From Clostridium tyrobutyricum DSM 2637 = ATCC 25755 = JCM 11008 (GTDB taxonomy: Bacteria; Bacillota; Clostridia; Clostridiales; Clostridiaceae): a stretch of 64,000 nt of DNA. Of the stretch, positions 27,474 through 37,085 are shown one piece after another. Below the pieces are notes generated by a model, which was given only the letters and a program-made list of their open reading frames with translations, was not told the origin of the DNA and made no database searches. A program made the position numbers and the translations under genes. The first letter of the stretch is position 1; each line of letters begins with the position of its first letter. Location: contig NZ_APMH01000002.1 in the NCBI RefSeq assembly GCF_000359585.1, positions 1 to 64,000 of the forward strand, read 5' to 3'.

Positions 27474-28313
27474 ATGAAAAAATTATTAACAACATTGCTT
27501 ATAGTAGTTCTATTAGGATCACTGGCAGGCTGTGGCAACAATTCAAACAACAAAAAGACTTCTACAAAGGCTTATACAGGAGAACTTCAAGGAGCCTTAA
27601 AAGACTATTCTTTTAAAATTGGAACTTCCGGTACTTATGCTCCTTTTACTTACTATGATAAAGACGGAAAAACCTTAGTAGGTTTTGACATGGATTTCTT
27701 AAAAGAACTGCAAAAATTACTTGGTTTTAAAATTGATGGCGGCGTTCAGGCCATGGACTACAGCCCATTGACTACTTCATTGTCACAGGGAAAACTGGAT
27801 ATTGGTATAGCAGCTATTTGTGCAACAGATACTAGAAAGAAAGTAATGAATTTTTCTAGTACCTACTATCAAGCAGGCCTTACAGTAATTGTAAACAAAA
27901 ATTCAAGCCCAAAAGGGATAACAGGAATTGACAGCCTTATAAAAGGCAACTATAAAATTGCAGTTCAAAAAGGAGATGCCAGTAATCTATATCTAGTTAA
28001 TGCCGGTGTATCTTCAGACCGACTTCAAGTACATGATGCCAGCACAACAGCTCTTGAAGCACTTGAGGATGGCAAGGCAGACGCCATGGTTTACGATGCA
28101 CCCGGTAGTGCCTATTATATATCCAATAAAAAAGATTCAAAACTTAAAATGGTAGGTGACCAGTTTGCACAGGATCAATCACCATATGCAATTGCAGTTT
28201 CCTTTGATGCTTCAAAAAAGAATCCTGAATTGGTAAGTATATTCAATGCAGCAATAAAAAAATTAAAAGATGATGGAACAATAGAAAAACTAAATCAAAA
28301 ATGGTGTAAATAA
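27474..28313 (+). CDS. Amino-acid ABC transporter substrate-binding lipoprotein
   Basis: The 279 residues have a lipoprotein signal (MKKLLTTLLIVVLLGSLAGC), a short Asn/Lys-rich linker and a family 3 solute-binding domain (FKIGTSGTYAPFTYYDKDGK, LVGFDMDFLKEL). It binds a polar amino acid or opine outside the membrane and hands it to the permease encoded next. SD AAAGGGGG precedes the ATG. It is the first gene of a binding protein-permease-ATPase operon next to proline reductase, so proline or another Stickland substrate is an attractive but unproven ligand. Confidence 0.92.
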   Translation: MKKLLTTLLIVVLLGSLAGCGNNSNNKKTSTKAYTGELQGALKDYSFKIGTSGTYAPFTYYDKDGKTLVGFDMDFLKELQKLLGFKIDGGVQAMDYSPLTTSLSQGKLDIGIAAICATDTRKKVMNFSSTYYQAGLTVIVNKNSSPKGITGIDSLIKGNYKIAVQKGDASNLYLVNAGVSSDRLQVHDASTTALEALEDGKADAMVYDAPGSAYYISNKKDSKLKMVGDQFAQDQSPYAIAVSFDASKKNPELVSIFNAAIKKLKDDGTIEKLNQKWCK

Positions 28314-28401
28314 AATATATTATTCATACTGGAAATTTCTTCTGGCAACTCAATATGATTGCCAGAAGAAAACTTTTATACTTAAAGGAAGGGTTGATAT
28401 T

Positions 28402-29049
28402 ATGGATTTGAGTTTTTTAAATGTACTCATGCCAATGCTTTTAAAAGGATTGAAAATAACACTTGAAATTTCCCTACTTGGAATTTTATTTGGGTTTTTA
28501 CTTGGAGGTTTTTCTGGTTTTGTACTTGGCTGCAGAAATAAAGCAGCCAAGTTTATCATTAATATATATTTGTGGATTATTCGAGGAACCCCTATAATTG
28601 TTCAAGCTTTATATGTATACTTTGTTGTACCTAAAATTATCGGATACGATCTAAAAAGCAACCTTGCCGGTATTATAGTAATCTCCCTGAATTCAGGTGC
28701 GTTTATTGCAGAAATAGTACGTGGTTCCCTGGAAGGAATCGATCCAGGCCAAAAAGAAGCAGGATTGTCACTAGGTCTTACACCATTTCAAACTCTATGG
28801 CACGTAATTGTACCACCTGCTTTCCGATCCATGCTTCCGGCTTTATTCAATCAATTCATTATCACGGTTAAAGACACAGCAATACTTTCTGTAATAGTGG
28901 TAAATGAAATAACAAAACAAATTCAAAACTATGCTGCAGTAACTTTTAATACAATACAAGCTTATACTGCAGGTGCAGTATTCTATCTGGTAATAATTTC
29001 AGTACTCATTATTATCCAAAAACAGGTTGAAAGAAGGGTTAAGGCATGA
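28402..29049 (+). CDS. Amino-acid ABC transporter permease (His/Glu/Gln/Arg type)
   Basis: The 215 residues have about five membrane segments and the HisM-type pattern [23 protein letters not shown] and the EAA loop ([30 protein letters not shown]) that contacts the ATPase. It forms the membrane channel of the importer. It starts 88 bases after the binding protein, with a small hairpin in the gap that could adjust stoichiometry, and its stop overlaps the ATPase start by four bases. Confidence 0.92.
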   Translation: MDLSFLNVLMPMLLKGLKITLEISLLGILFGFLLGGFSGFVLGCRNKAAKFIINIYLWIIRGTPIIVQALYVYFVVPKIIGYDLKSNLAGIIVISLNSGAFIAEIVRGSLEGIDPGQKEAGLSLGLTPFQTLWHVIVPPAFRSMLPALFNQFIITVKDTAILSVIVVNEITKQIQNYAAVTFNTIQAYTAGAVFYLVIISVLIIIQKQVERRVKA

Positions 29050-29780
29050 AAAACTTAATAGAAATAAAAAATTTATCTAAAAATTTTGGTGATTTAGAAG
29101 TACTTAAAGATATTAACCTGGAAGTTGCCGAAGGTGAAGTCATATGTATTATTGGTCCTTCAGGATCAGGTAAAAGTACGTTTCTCCGCTGCATCAACCA
29201 ATTAGAAGTTCAATCTGGTGGTACTATCCATTACAACGGAAAAAATATATGTGATAAAAAGAATGATCTTCGAAAATACCGTGAAGAAGTTGGCATGGTA
29301 TTTCAGAGATTTAATTTATTTCCAATGAAAAGTGTCCTTAAAAATATCACACTTGCACCAGTTTTAACAAAGAAAAAATCAAAACAACAATCTGAAAAAA
29401 AAGCACTTGAACTACTTGAAAAAGTTGGCCTGGCAGACAAAGCCAATGTAAAGCCCTCTACTCTTTCAGGTGGCCAACAACAGCGTGTGGCAATAGCAAG
29501 AGCATTGGCAATGGAACCTAAAGCCCTGCTCTTTGATGAACCTACATCGGCCCTTGATCCAGAACTGGTTGGAGATGTTCTTGAAGTTATGCGTGAACTG
29601 GCTGATGAGGGCATGACTATGATAGTTGTAACTCATGAGATGGAATTTGCAAGGGATGTTTCTGACAGAGTTATATTCATGAGTGACGGATATATTGTAG
29701 AAGAAGGCAAGCCACAGGAAATTTTTACAAATCCAAAGAATCAAAGAACAAAAAGTTTTCTTTCAAGAATAGTGGGGTGA
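29046..29780 (+). CDS. Amino-acid ABC transporter ATP-binding protein
   Basis: The 244 residues show Walker [11 protein letters not shown]-loop VFQRFNLFP, signature [15 protein letters not shown], Walker [13 protein letters not shown] and the H-loop VTHEM. It powers the adjacent permease. The ATG overlaps the permease stop (ATGA), indicating coupling. Family length is normal and all catalytic residues are present. Confidence 0.95.
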   Translation: MKNLIEIKNLSKNFGDLEVLKDINLEVAEGEVICIIGPSGSGKSTFLRCINQLEVQSGGTIHYNGKNICDKKNDLRKYREEVGMVFQRFNLFPMKSVLKNITLAPVLTKKKSKQQSEKKALELLEKVGLADKANVKPSTLSGGQQQRVAIARALAMEPKALLFDEPTSALDPELVGDVLEVMRELADEGMTMIVVTHEMEFARDVSDRVIFMSDGYIVEEGKPQEIFTNPKNQRTKSFLSRIVG

Positions 29781-29785
29781 TCTGT

Positions 29786-30388
29786 ATGAAAAAATATTGT
29801 GTAACCATTAACAGACAATTTGGGAGTTTAGGTAGACCTATAGCCAGAGAAGTATCTGAAATACTTGGTGTAGAGTATTACGACAGGGATATTGTAGAAC
29901 AGACATCAAAAAAATTAAATCTTCCTGTATCAACTATCAGCAACCAGGAAGAAACAGGTTTCAAATCAAACTTTTTCAATATGCTTTTTCCATTAGGAGA
30001 TTCGTCTAAAGATAAACAAAATAAAATATTTAAGGCAGAAAGTCAGATCATACTGAATCTGGCAGATAAGGAGTCCTGTATTATAGTAGGAAGGTGTGCT
30101 GACTTCCTTTTGAGAGACCACAAAAATTGCCTGAATATATTTATCTATGCTTCAAAAGAAGCACGTTTTGAAAACTGTGTAAAAACATTAAAGATGCGGC
30201 CTGAAGAAGCACGTAAGATGATTACAGAAGTAGACAGGGCAAGGAATACTTATTATAAAAACTATGCCGGATATTCCATGGAAGATATTAAAAACAAGCA
30301 TATTATGATTGACAGCAGTTTATTTGGTGTCCAGGGAACAGCACACATATTATCTGAAATAATAAAAAAGAGATTTCAAATATCTTAA
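29786..30388 (+). CDS. Cytidylate-kinase-like family protein
   Basis: This protein of about 200 residues belongs to the Cytidylate_kin2-like group: CVTINRQFGSLGRPIAREVSEILG (a degenerate P-loop region without the GxGKS/T lysine), YYDRDIVEQ and CIIVGRCADFLL. The ATG at 29786 has GGGGTG six bases upstream; an in-frame GTG at 29777 overlaps the ATPase stop. It is transcribed with the ABC importer. These proteins are common in gut Firmicutes but their substrate is unknown. Confidence 0.8.
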   Translation: MKKYCVTINRQFGSLGRPIAREVSEILGVEYYDRDIVEQTSKKLNLPVSTISNQEETGFKSNFFNMLFPLGDSSKDKQNKIFKAESQIILNLADKESCIIVGRCADFLLRDHKNCLNIFIYASKEARFENCVKTLKMRPEEARKMITEVDRARNTYYKNYAGYSMEDIKNKHIMIDSSLFGVQGTAHILSEIIKKRFQIS

Positions 30389-30531
30389 AATATTTTATAA
30401 AATATACTAAAAAGATATTGATTAATTATATTTATATGATATAATAATAATTAATCAATAACAATTATTATTTGATGTAAAAACCATATTTCCCCAAAAC
30501 AATATATTCCCCTAACTTTATATTTTAATTT

Positions 30532-30555
30532 GAAAGCAGCCGAAAAGCTGCTTTC
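30532..30555 (+). terminator. Terminator after the ABC importer operon
   Basis: GAAAGCAGC (30532-30540) pairs with GCTGCTTTC (30547-30555), followed by CTTTTTTG. The 140 bases before it after the last gene show no coding signal. Confidence 0.85.
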
Positions 30556-30655
30556 CTTTTTTGATAACAACAATTTGTAACCATCTTTATCATATGGAAA
30601 ATAACATATATTGTAATAAAATTTATTATATAACAAATATAAAGTTGAAGATAAA

Positions 30656-30799
30656 ATGCCTGATAATACTGTAATATCCTATGCAAATTTTTCAACTATA
30701 AATGTAAATGAACCACCAGTTTCAATCAAAACTGCCAGCTCTTCTGTTAAATTAGATATTGATTATAGATTTTATAAAATTATTGATTTATTGGGTTAA
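30656..30799 (+). other. Possible 47-residue open frame, probably not a gene
   Basis: An ATG frame (MPDNTVISYANFSTINV...) runs to a TAA that overlaps the end of the convergent GntR gene. The ribosome site is weak (GAAG), and the overlap with a well-supported gene argues against it. It could be a leftover of a longer gene. Confidence 0.2.
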
Positions 30800-31451
30800 C
30801 TTGTATTTTATCAGAAACACCAACTCTGTCCCCATAGATAAATCTTTTGATTTTACTGTAACTTTCCTCTAGTCCTATAGCTATAAATACATCATTTTCC
30901 TCAAATACAGCATAAGGCCCCGGAGAAAGTATTAGCTCCCCATTTCTTCTTATACCTATTATAGTGGCATTTGTACTCTGCCAGAATCTGCTCTCGGATA
31001 CCGTTTTGCCTATAATAGGAAGCCCCTTGTATATCTCAAATTCAAGTGGAATAAATGGATTGCTCTTAATAAATCTATTTGAATAATCTATAACCTCATT
31101 GATTTTGCCTTCAATTCTCTTGTCCAATATATGTCTTTGATTTTGCAAGTCCAAAATCTCTTTTTTCATGGAATTTATAGAACTTATATTTTTAAACTTA
31201 TTTATGAATTTCAAACAGTTGTCTACGGATTTAATGATAATTCCACTACCTTTTATGGACTGTACTATATCCATATCATTTAAAAGAATAATAGCCCTTC
31301 TGATAGTCTCCGGTGAAACATTATAATGACTTGATAGAGATGATCTGCCGTGAAGTTTGTCTCCTATGGAAAAATCTCCGCTTATTATTCTGTTTGCTAT
31401 ATCTATTGCTATTTTCTGATATACAGGTTCCTTAACATATCCTGATGACAT
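30780..31451 (-). CDS. GntR-type regulator with C-terminal RCK_C (TrkA-C) domain, BusR-like
   Basis: The 223 residues join a GntR winged helix (YQKIAIDIANRIISGDFSIGDKL, then VSPETIRRAIILLNDMDIV), a coiled-coil linker (~residues 95-125) and an RCK_C domain (from IPLEFEIYKGLPIIGKTV to IGLEESYSKIKRF). This layout is that of BusR, which represses an osmolyte transporter in response to c-di-AMP. A role in c-di-AMP-linked osmotic or potassium control is likely. No osmolyte transporter is adjacent; it follows the hydrolase-aaPG synthase gene by 121 bases. Confidence 0.85.
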   Translation of the reverse strand: MSSGYVKEPVYQKIAIDIANRIISGDFSIGDKLHGRSSLSSHYNVSPETIRRAIILLNDMDIVQSIKGSGIIIKSVDNCLKFINKFKNISSINSMKKEILDLQNQRHILDKRIEGKINEVIDYSNRFIKSNPFIPLEFEIYKGLPIIGKTVSESRFWQSTNATIIGIRRNGELILSPGPYAVFEENDVFIAIGLEESYSKIKRFIYGDRVGVSDKIQVNPINQ

Positions 31452-31572
31452 TTTAAATTTTACCTCAAGATATACTTTATCTCAAAGTAATCCTCCCCTC
31501 GAAATTTCTAAATCATAAATAGTATAGAATATTCTTTCATACATGTAAATAAGAATATAAAATTTATTTTTA

Positions 31573-33333
31573 TTATAATTTTTTACGCCTCACAAGACTC
31601 AAAATTCCCTGAGGGTTTATTGCCTTTACAATAGCATATCCAATTTTTGGAGTAAATATTCTGGAATGATATACTATATATCTTGATTCCCATTGTGTAG
31701 GTGCATATTTTTTCTTGGAATGATAAAGGCTTTTAAAGCTATATATCCCATTTAAGTTTTCATAGATAAAATTAAGTATTTTTCCTATAATAAATGATCT
31801 TCCATTGCTTCCTGCATTAACAAGAGGTGCAAACCCCATACTTCCCCATTTCACCCCTTCCGATTTCATCTTCATAAAAGCCTTGTAAATTATCTTTTCT
31901 ATTACTCCCTGAGGTGCTCCAGGTATCCTTCTGGTTACATCTGCAAGATATCCACTTCCTCCTTCAAAAGGTATGAATACAACAAATCCAAGCATTTTTC
32001 CACTTGTATCCCTGGCAAAAAAATACCTTCTGTCACAAGGAGTCTCAAGTTCCGCTCCTCCAAGTATAAAAGACAGCAAACCTCCGTGTTTTCCCTTCTT
32101 CCACAATTGTGTAATTCCATCTATCTCACTTTCTATATTCTCATCCCTGCACTTCAACGGTTCATATTCTCCTACATCTATCCCAAGTTTATTTGCATGA
32201 TTTATGGCAGCCCTTACTTTTGCTATTTTTCCACCTTTCAAATTCCAATTTGAAAACTCAAACATTGCATCTTCTCCACATTTCACATATTCAAATCCCA
32301 TACTCTCATATATCTTCAAAAATTTTTCTGATACATCTATCAATACAAGGCTGTATCTATTCTGTTCACAAAATGATATAAATTCCAGAAGGAAGCATTT
32401 TACATTACTTGTCTGACATATTACATCACCACAACATACCACTACATGGGCTACAACGGTAAAAGCGGCAATCCCTTCTACCTTGTGTCCAAAATAATAT
32501 TGCTTGTCATTGTCCAATACAAGATAGGATATAGTATTTTGTCCATATTGCATTACATAATTTCTCACCCTGTCTTTCTGAGATTGCTCTATTACATTAT
32601 TATTTTTAATAAGATCTTCTCGTTCTATAAAAGTTTTTATAATATTAAAAGTACGCCTTGAAACAATAATATTTATGTGATTTGTACCTCTTATAACATA
32701 CATGTGTGCATTTTTCAAATACCTGCTCATTTCTATCTGATGTTTTCTGTAAATAAAATCATATTTGGCAGCCAGTATAAGTATATCCGTATTTATTTTT
32801 TCAAGATCTTTTTCCGTTATTCCATAGTTGCTCAGCAATAAATTTATCTTCCATAAGGTAAATCTTGTATTTGGAAAAATCTTCTTGATTATCTCCATAA
32901 TCAATTTTATAAACAATGCTGGTATTCTAATCAACCATTTTAAACCCTGTGCATTATAGTTACCTGAAATAAGCACCATCTTTCTAGCCAAATCAGGATA
33001 ACTTGATGCAATTCTCAATGCCACATTGGCACCATCACTGTAACCTATAACAATAATATTGTTCAAAGATTTATTTCTGCAAAATTCAACCATGTCCTCT
33101 GCAAACAACTCAATTGAATAGGCTCTTTTCCCACTTTCACTCCCACCATGACCTCTACTGTCTACAGCCACAACATGATAAAATTTAGAAAGGTAATTGA
33201 ACATTTTTTTCATCATTATACTGTTCATACTGTTTCCATGAATTAGTAATACAGTATCACCAGTACCTTTTTCATAGTATACAAGTTTAATATCACCTAT
33301 ACTGCAATACTTTCTTAAATTTCTACCAATCAT
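31573..33333 (-). CDS. Alpha/beta-hydrolase fused to an aminoacyl-phosphatidylglycerol-synthase-type (DUF2156) domain
   Basis: The 586 residues hold two domains. Residues 1-245 are an alpha/beta hydrolase with nucleophile S99 in GYSDG, D192 (AAKYDF) and H219 (GTNHINI). Residues ~255-575 match the cytosolic LPG_synthase_C/DUF2156 domain of MprF-like enzymes (GGKIAKVRAAINHANKLG, GFVVFIPFEGG, GVKWGSMGFAPL). The MprF membrane flippase is absent. The synthase domain would move an amino acid from aminoacyl-tRNA to a lipid or other acceptor, and the hydrolase could reverse this. Both active sites look intact. Confidence 0.8.
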   Translation of the reverse strand: MIGRNLRKYCSIGDIKLVYYEKGTGDTVLLIHGNSMNSIMMKKMFNYLSKFYHVVAVDSRGHGGSESGKRAYSIELFAEDMVEFCRNKSLNNIIVIGYSDGANVALRIASSYPDLARKMVLISGNYNAQGLKWLIRIPALFIKLIMEIIKKIFPNTRFTLWKINLLLSNYGITEKDLEKINTDILILAAKYDFIYRKHQIEMSRYLKNAHMYVIRGTNHINIIVSRRTFNIIKTFIEREDLIKNNNVIEQSQKDRVRNYVMQYGQNTISYLVLDNDKQYYFGHKVEGIAAFTVVAHVVVCCGDVICQTSNVKCFLLEFISFCEQNRYSLVLIDVSEKFLKIYESMGFEYVKCGEDAMFEFSNWNLKGGKIAKVRAAINHANKLGIDVGEYEPLKCRDENIESEIDGITQLWKKGKHGGLLSFILGGAELETPCDRRYFFARDTSGKMLGFVVFIPFEGGSGYLADVTRRIPGAPQGVIEKIIYKAFMKMKSEGVKWGSMGFAPLVNAGSNGRSFIIGKILNFIYENLNGIYSFKSLYHSKKKYAPTQWESRYIVYHSRIFTPKIGYAIVKAINPQGILSLVRRKKL

Positions 33334-33489
33334 TATTGCACGCCTTCTTTTCTTGAATTTTTAATATTTCAGAAAGCCTGTCTCCTATATTTAATTATAT
33401 AATTAAAAACTTGTTAATTCATAGTATAAATTATATTTATAAAAATAAACATGTATGGATAGAGATATTAAAGGAGCTATTAAATATCC

Positions 33490-34479
33490 ATGGATAATTC
33501 AGATTTCAACTGTTCAAACTTTTTGGATAACATAAGAAGCGACAAAGGAATAGAAGATTTAAAAAATTTTTTTACTGAACTGTGCAATAAAGATGTAAAA
33601 ACTGCTTTAAAATTTATAAATGATGAAAAACTGAATTTTTCAACTCTATTTATATTAAGAGATGAAATCAAAAAATTCAGCCTGGTGAATAAACTTACTA
33701 TAAAAAATAAAACTGCATTACTTATTATAAAAGAAATTCTATCAGATAATAAACACAATCTGGAACAGGAACACCTTTCTTTTGATTATATTCAAATAAT
33801 TCATTCTACACTAAACTGGATACTGAAATCCGGTTATAAAAGCGACGGTTTAAATGATGAATATGACCGTGTCCTGGACATTACATGTGGAATACTTACA
33901 AAACTTTACAAGGATAAGGCACTGCTTCCAATTATGGCAGACTTGATCTTTGAAAGATATAAAAAGGGTACACTGATTCATGATCTTGTATGGGCATTTT
34001 TTCAAGCAGCAGATCCACAAAGTCTTCTTATAATAGGAGAAAAATTACTGTCAACAGCTGCGGAAGATGTTAAAATGGCGTGCAGGCTATTGAATTTCAT
34101 ACCTGCAGTAAACAATGGTATCAGCAAAGAAAAGAAATATACAAACTTTTTAAACTGGATGAAGGAAAACAGTCCTTTTCTCAAGTATACCGGAGAAAGT
34201 TTTCAGCAAACCACAAATCCTACACCTTATAAAATAGTTCTTGAAGGAAAATATCTATGTAAGAGGATATGCTGTGATACAGGAAAAGCTCTTCGATCTC
34301 CATCTGAAAAAGAGAACAGCCTACTCAATGATTTCAAAAAATTGGATCATGATACAAAAGTTCTTCTCTCAAACTTCTCATTGAGAATACATCATAAAAA
34401 TATATACCTCTGGAACATATGGCACCGATATTCTTTAAATGAGCAAATAAAGATTGCCAGAATAGGAGGTGTACAATGA
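33490..34479 (+). CDS. Uncharacterised protein coupled to spore transglutaminase
   Basis: This 329-residue, mostly helical, lysine-rich protein has no signal peptide and no motif I recognise. Repeated helical stretches (ILTKLYKDKALLPIMADLIFERYKKG) suggest an alpha-solenoid. A TAA in frame just upstream fixes the ATG at 33490, although the AAAGGAG site is 14 bases away. Its stop overlaps the tgl start (ATGA), so the two are translated together. It may be a spore-coat or assembly partner (inference from coupling). Confidence 0.7.
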   Translation: MDNSDFNCSNFLDNIRSDKGIEDLKNFFTELCNKDVKTALKFINDEKLNFSTLFILRDEIKKFSLVNKLTIKNKTALLIIKEILSDNKHNLEQEHLSFDYIQIIHSTLNWILKSGYKSDGLNDEYDRVLDITCGILTKLYKDKALLPIMADLIFERYKKGTLIHDLVWAFFQAADPQSLLIIGEKLLSTAAEDVKMACRLLNFIPAVNNGISKEKKYTNFLNWMKENSPFLKYTGESFQQTTNPTPYKIVLEGKYLCKRICCDTGKALRSPSEKENSLLNDFKKLDHDTKVLLSNFSLRIHHKNIYLWNIWHRYSLNEQIKIARIGGVQ

Positions 34480-35222
34480 TTACTATTGCCGGTGATAGAA
34501 TGGATTTAAATAAATTATCCCATAATTATAAAAATAATAGTCTTGAAAAATATATATTGGACATACTTTCTTCAAGCAGTCATATCTACAATTATAATTC
34601 TGAAAAGGAGCTTAAATTTGAGCTGAATTTAAGAAAAAATATTGTAAATGCTTCTATATCACTATATAGAAGTGATTTTGGATTTAGTATATTTCGTAAA
34701 TCAAGATGCAATACAGATTACTGGAAGAGAACAAGACAAGGCGGTTTTCTTCTAAAAGAGGGTGCAAAGCCTTCGTCTGCCATCGATGACATATTTACAA
34801 ATGGAGATGAGTACGCTACAGAATGTGCTACAGCTATGGTTATTGTATACTATAAAGCATGTCTTGATTCTTTAGGATCAAAAATCTTCAACAACACCTT
34901 TCCGAAAATATATTTGATGAACTGGCACAATGTAGATAAAAACCTTGGGCTTACTACTGTTGAAAATGCAGCTGACAACATACCCGGTGACTGCAGGTAT
35001 TTTCAAAACCCAGATGTCAATCCCCTAACTCCTGAATGGCAGGGGGAAAATGTAATCTACCTCGGTGACGATATGTATTATGGTCATGGAGTAGGAATAA
35101 AAAATAGTGATGAAATAATAACTACTCTAAATAGAACCAGAATTGCAGGTTCATCCCGTTCCGCCCATCTCCTGCCCTCTGCCACAAGGCCGGATTTTGA
35201 AAAACTTTCCCAGCTTAAATAA
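34476..35222 (+). CDS. tgl: Protein-glutamine gamma-glutamyltransferase (spore coat transglutaminase)
   Basis: The 248 residues align along their whole length with Bacillus subtilis Tgl (about 245 residues): FELNLRKNIVNAS, the active-site segment ATECATAMVIVYYKA (catalytic C117) and GENVIYLGDDMYYGHGVG. Tgl cross-links lysine and glutamine side chains of coat proteins during late sporulation. SD GGAGGTG precedes the ATG. It is coupled to the upstream helical gene and followed by a strong bidirectional terminator. Confidence 0.93.
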   Translation: MITIAGDRMDLNKLSHNYKNNSLEKYILDILSSSSHIYNYNSEKELKFELNLRKNIVNASISLYRSDFGFSIFRKSRCNTDYWKRTRQGGFLLKEGAKPSSAIDDIFTNGDEYATECATAMVIVYYKACLDSLGSKIFNNTFPKIYLMNWHNVDKNLGLTTVENAADNIPGDCRYFQNPDVNPLTPEWQGENVIYLGDDMYYGHGVGIKNSDEIITTLNRTRIAGSSRSAHLLPSATRPDFEKLSQLK

Positions 35223-35239
35223 ATTATTGGGGAATTATT

Positions 35240-35286
35240 GGGGAACAGTTAACAACTTTTACATAAAAAAGTTGTTAACTGTCCCC
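35240..35286. terminator. Bidirectional terminator between tgl and malQ
   Basis: A near-perfect 20-bp stem (35240-35260 with 35267-35286) lies between the two convergent genes, with A/T runs inside the stem ends. Confidence 0.8.
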
Positions 35287-35291
35287 TTGGT

Positions 35292-36770
35292 TTATCTTCT
35301 GTACAATTTTACAATATCCCTGATTTTATGTGCAAGTTTCCCTGTAAGACAATCCTTTTTAATTCTCCAGCACCAATTTCCACCTATAGTAGCCGGAGTA
35401 TTCATCCTACTCTCGTTTCCAAGTCCAATATAATCCTGCATTTGGACAATGGCAAGTTTTGCAACGGATGCCATAACCCCTCTTATAAACCCCCAGTTAT
35501 ACCCTTCTTCATGACTTAACCTCAAATATTTTTTTGCGAAATCAGCATCATCTTTTTTTACATTTTGAAGCCATCCCATAATAGGTTCATTGTCATGAGT
35601 ACCTATATAGACTACACAATTTTTTATGTGATTATGAGGCAGGTAATCACTGTCCTCGTTAAAATTAAAAGCAAACTCAAGGACCTTCATACCAGGATAC
35701 CCGGATTCAGCTCTAAATTTTTTTACGTCTTCTGTTAAATATCCCAGGTCTTCAGCTATTATATCTACATTTCCAAGCTTACTTTTTAATTTATGAAAAA
35801 ATTTCATTCCTGGACCCTGCACCCATTTTCCATCTACAGCAGTATCATTTCCACAGGGTACCTCCCAAAATGATTCAAATCCCCTGAAGTGGTCTATTCT
35901 AACTACATCATAAAGTTCTACATTTTTTCTCATCCTATCTATCCACCACTTATATCCTGTATTTTCTAGATAACCCCAATTATATACTGGATTTCCCCAC
36001 AACTGCCCGGTACTTGAAAATGCATCTGGAGGGCACCCTGAAACCAAAAGAGGATTTTTATTTCCATCAAGCATAAAAACCTCACTATTTGCCCAAGTAT
36101 CTGCACTGTCCTCCGCAGCATACATTGGTATATCCCCGATAATTTTTATTCCCCTTTCATTTGCATAATTCTTTAGGGCTGTCCACTGTTTTAGAAATAC
36201 ATATTGAATAAATATCCAGTAATTTATCTCATCATTTAATTTAACTCTATAATACTCAACAGCGGATTTTTCCCTGAGCTTGATACTTCTATCCCACTCT
36301 TTCCAGGGTTTTAGAGCAAACTCCGATTTCAGTGCCATGTACATTGCATAATCTTCCAGCCATATTTTATTATTTTCTTTAAACACTTTCATATCTTCAT
36401 TATATTTATCCCCTGTATTTTCATAAGCTGTTCTTAAAACTTTCATCTTGTTTATAAAAATTTTCCCATAATCTATCTTTTCAGGATCACTTCCAAAGTC
36501 CAGGTTATCATATGAAGATTTTTTCAGAATACCTTCTTTATTTAAAAAATCCAAATCTATAAAATATGGATTTCCTGCAAAAGATGAGAGAGACTGATAA
36601 GGAGAATCTCCTGCTCCTGTAGGTCCCATTGGAAGCACCTGCCAGTATTTCTGTGAAGAAGACACCAAAAAATCTACGAAATCATAGGCTTCTTTTCCAA
36701 AGGTTCCAATCCCATAAGGCGACGACAAAGACGTAATATGCATTAATATGCCACTCTTTCTTTCCATCAT
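35292..36770 (-). CDS. malQ: 4-alpha-glucanotransferase (amylomaltase)
   Basis: The protein has about 492 residues and is a GH77 enzyme: SPYGIGTFGKEAYDFVDFL at the start, YAAEDSADTWANSEVF, the nucleophile region VRIDHFRGFESFW, the acid/base IIAEDLG and GTHDNEP with the third Asp. It rearranges alpha-1,4-glucans in glycogen or maltodextrin use. Several ATGs cluster at the start; 36770 is preferred because AGGAG lies eight bases upstream. No other glycogen gene is nearby. Confidence 0.95.
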   Translation of the reverse strand: MMERKSGILMHITSLSSPYGIGTFGKEAYDFVDFLVSSSQKYWQVLPMGPTGAGDSPYQSLSSFAGNPYFIDLDFLNKEGILKKSSYDNLDFGSDPEKIDYGKIFINKMKVLRTAYENTGDKYNEDMKVFKENNKIWLEDYAMYMALKSEFALKPWKEWDRSIKLREKSAVEYYRVKLNDEINYWIFIQYVFLKQWTALKNYANERGIKIIGDIPMYAAEDSADTWANSEVFMLDGNKNPLLVSGCPPDAFSSTGQLWGNPVYNWGYLENTGYKWWIDRMRKNVELYDVVRIDHFRGFESFWEVPCGNDTAVDGKWVQGPGMKFFHKLKSKLGNVDIIAEDLGYLTEDVKKFRAESGYPGMKVLEFAFNFNEDSDYLPHNHIKNCVVYIGTHDNEPIMGWLQNVKKDDADFAKKYLRLSHEEGYNWGFIRGVMASVAKLAIVQMQDYIGLGNESRMNTPATIGGNWCWRIKKDCLTGKLAHKIRDIVKLYRR

Positions 36771-36921
36771 TAACATGTCTCCTTTTTTATTTCATATAAC
36801 AAATATATTTAAATAAATGTAAATTATTTCTATATATATTATACATTTTATTCAAGCATAAAAGAATGTCTACATGGTTAATATAATTTTGTAGTAAAAG
36901 ATTAAAAATGGAGGTTATATT

Positions 36922-37080
36922 ATGGCTAAAGCTGGTATGAGAAGACCGGATCCAAGTGATCCACACGGTACTGAGAGCAATAAAAAGACAAAGTTTCCCA
37001 AAAATAATGGTTCACCTGTTGGAGAAATCCAGGGCAAGGCAAAAACAGGCAATAAAAAAGCTGATCCAATAGAGGAGTGA
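36922..37080 (+). CDS. Small basic proline/lysine-rich protein (52 residues)
   Basis: A short gene with a strong GGAGG site encodes MAKAGMRRPDPSDPHGTES and then a Lys/Gly/Asn-rich tail, with no cysteine and no membrane segment. It overlaps nothing on this strand and is followed within 6 bases by a second gene of similar style. The composition recalls small spore core proteins, but I recognise no family; a spore role is only suggested by nearby tgl and coat genes. Confidence 0.65.
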   Translation: MAKAGMRRPDPSDPHGTESNKKTKFPKNNGSPVGEIQGKAKTGNKKADPIEE

Positions 37081-37085
37081 TTCAT

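Noticed and set aside
30451..30636. A 61-codon minus-strand frame after the ABC importer operon
   Set aside because: It overlaps a clear plus-strand terminator, has no ribosome site and no family resemblance.
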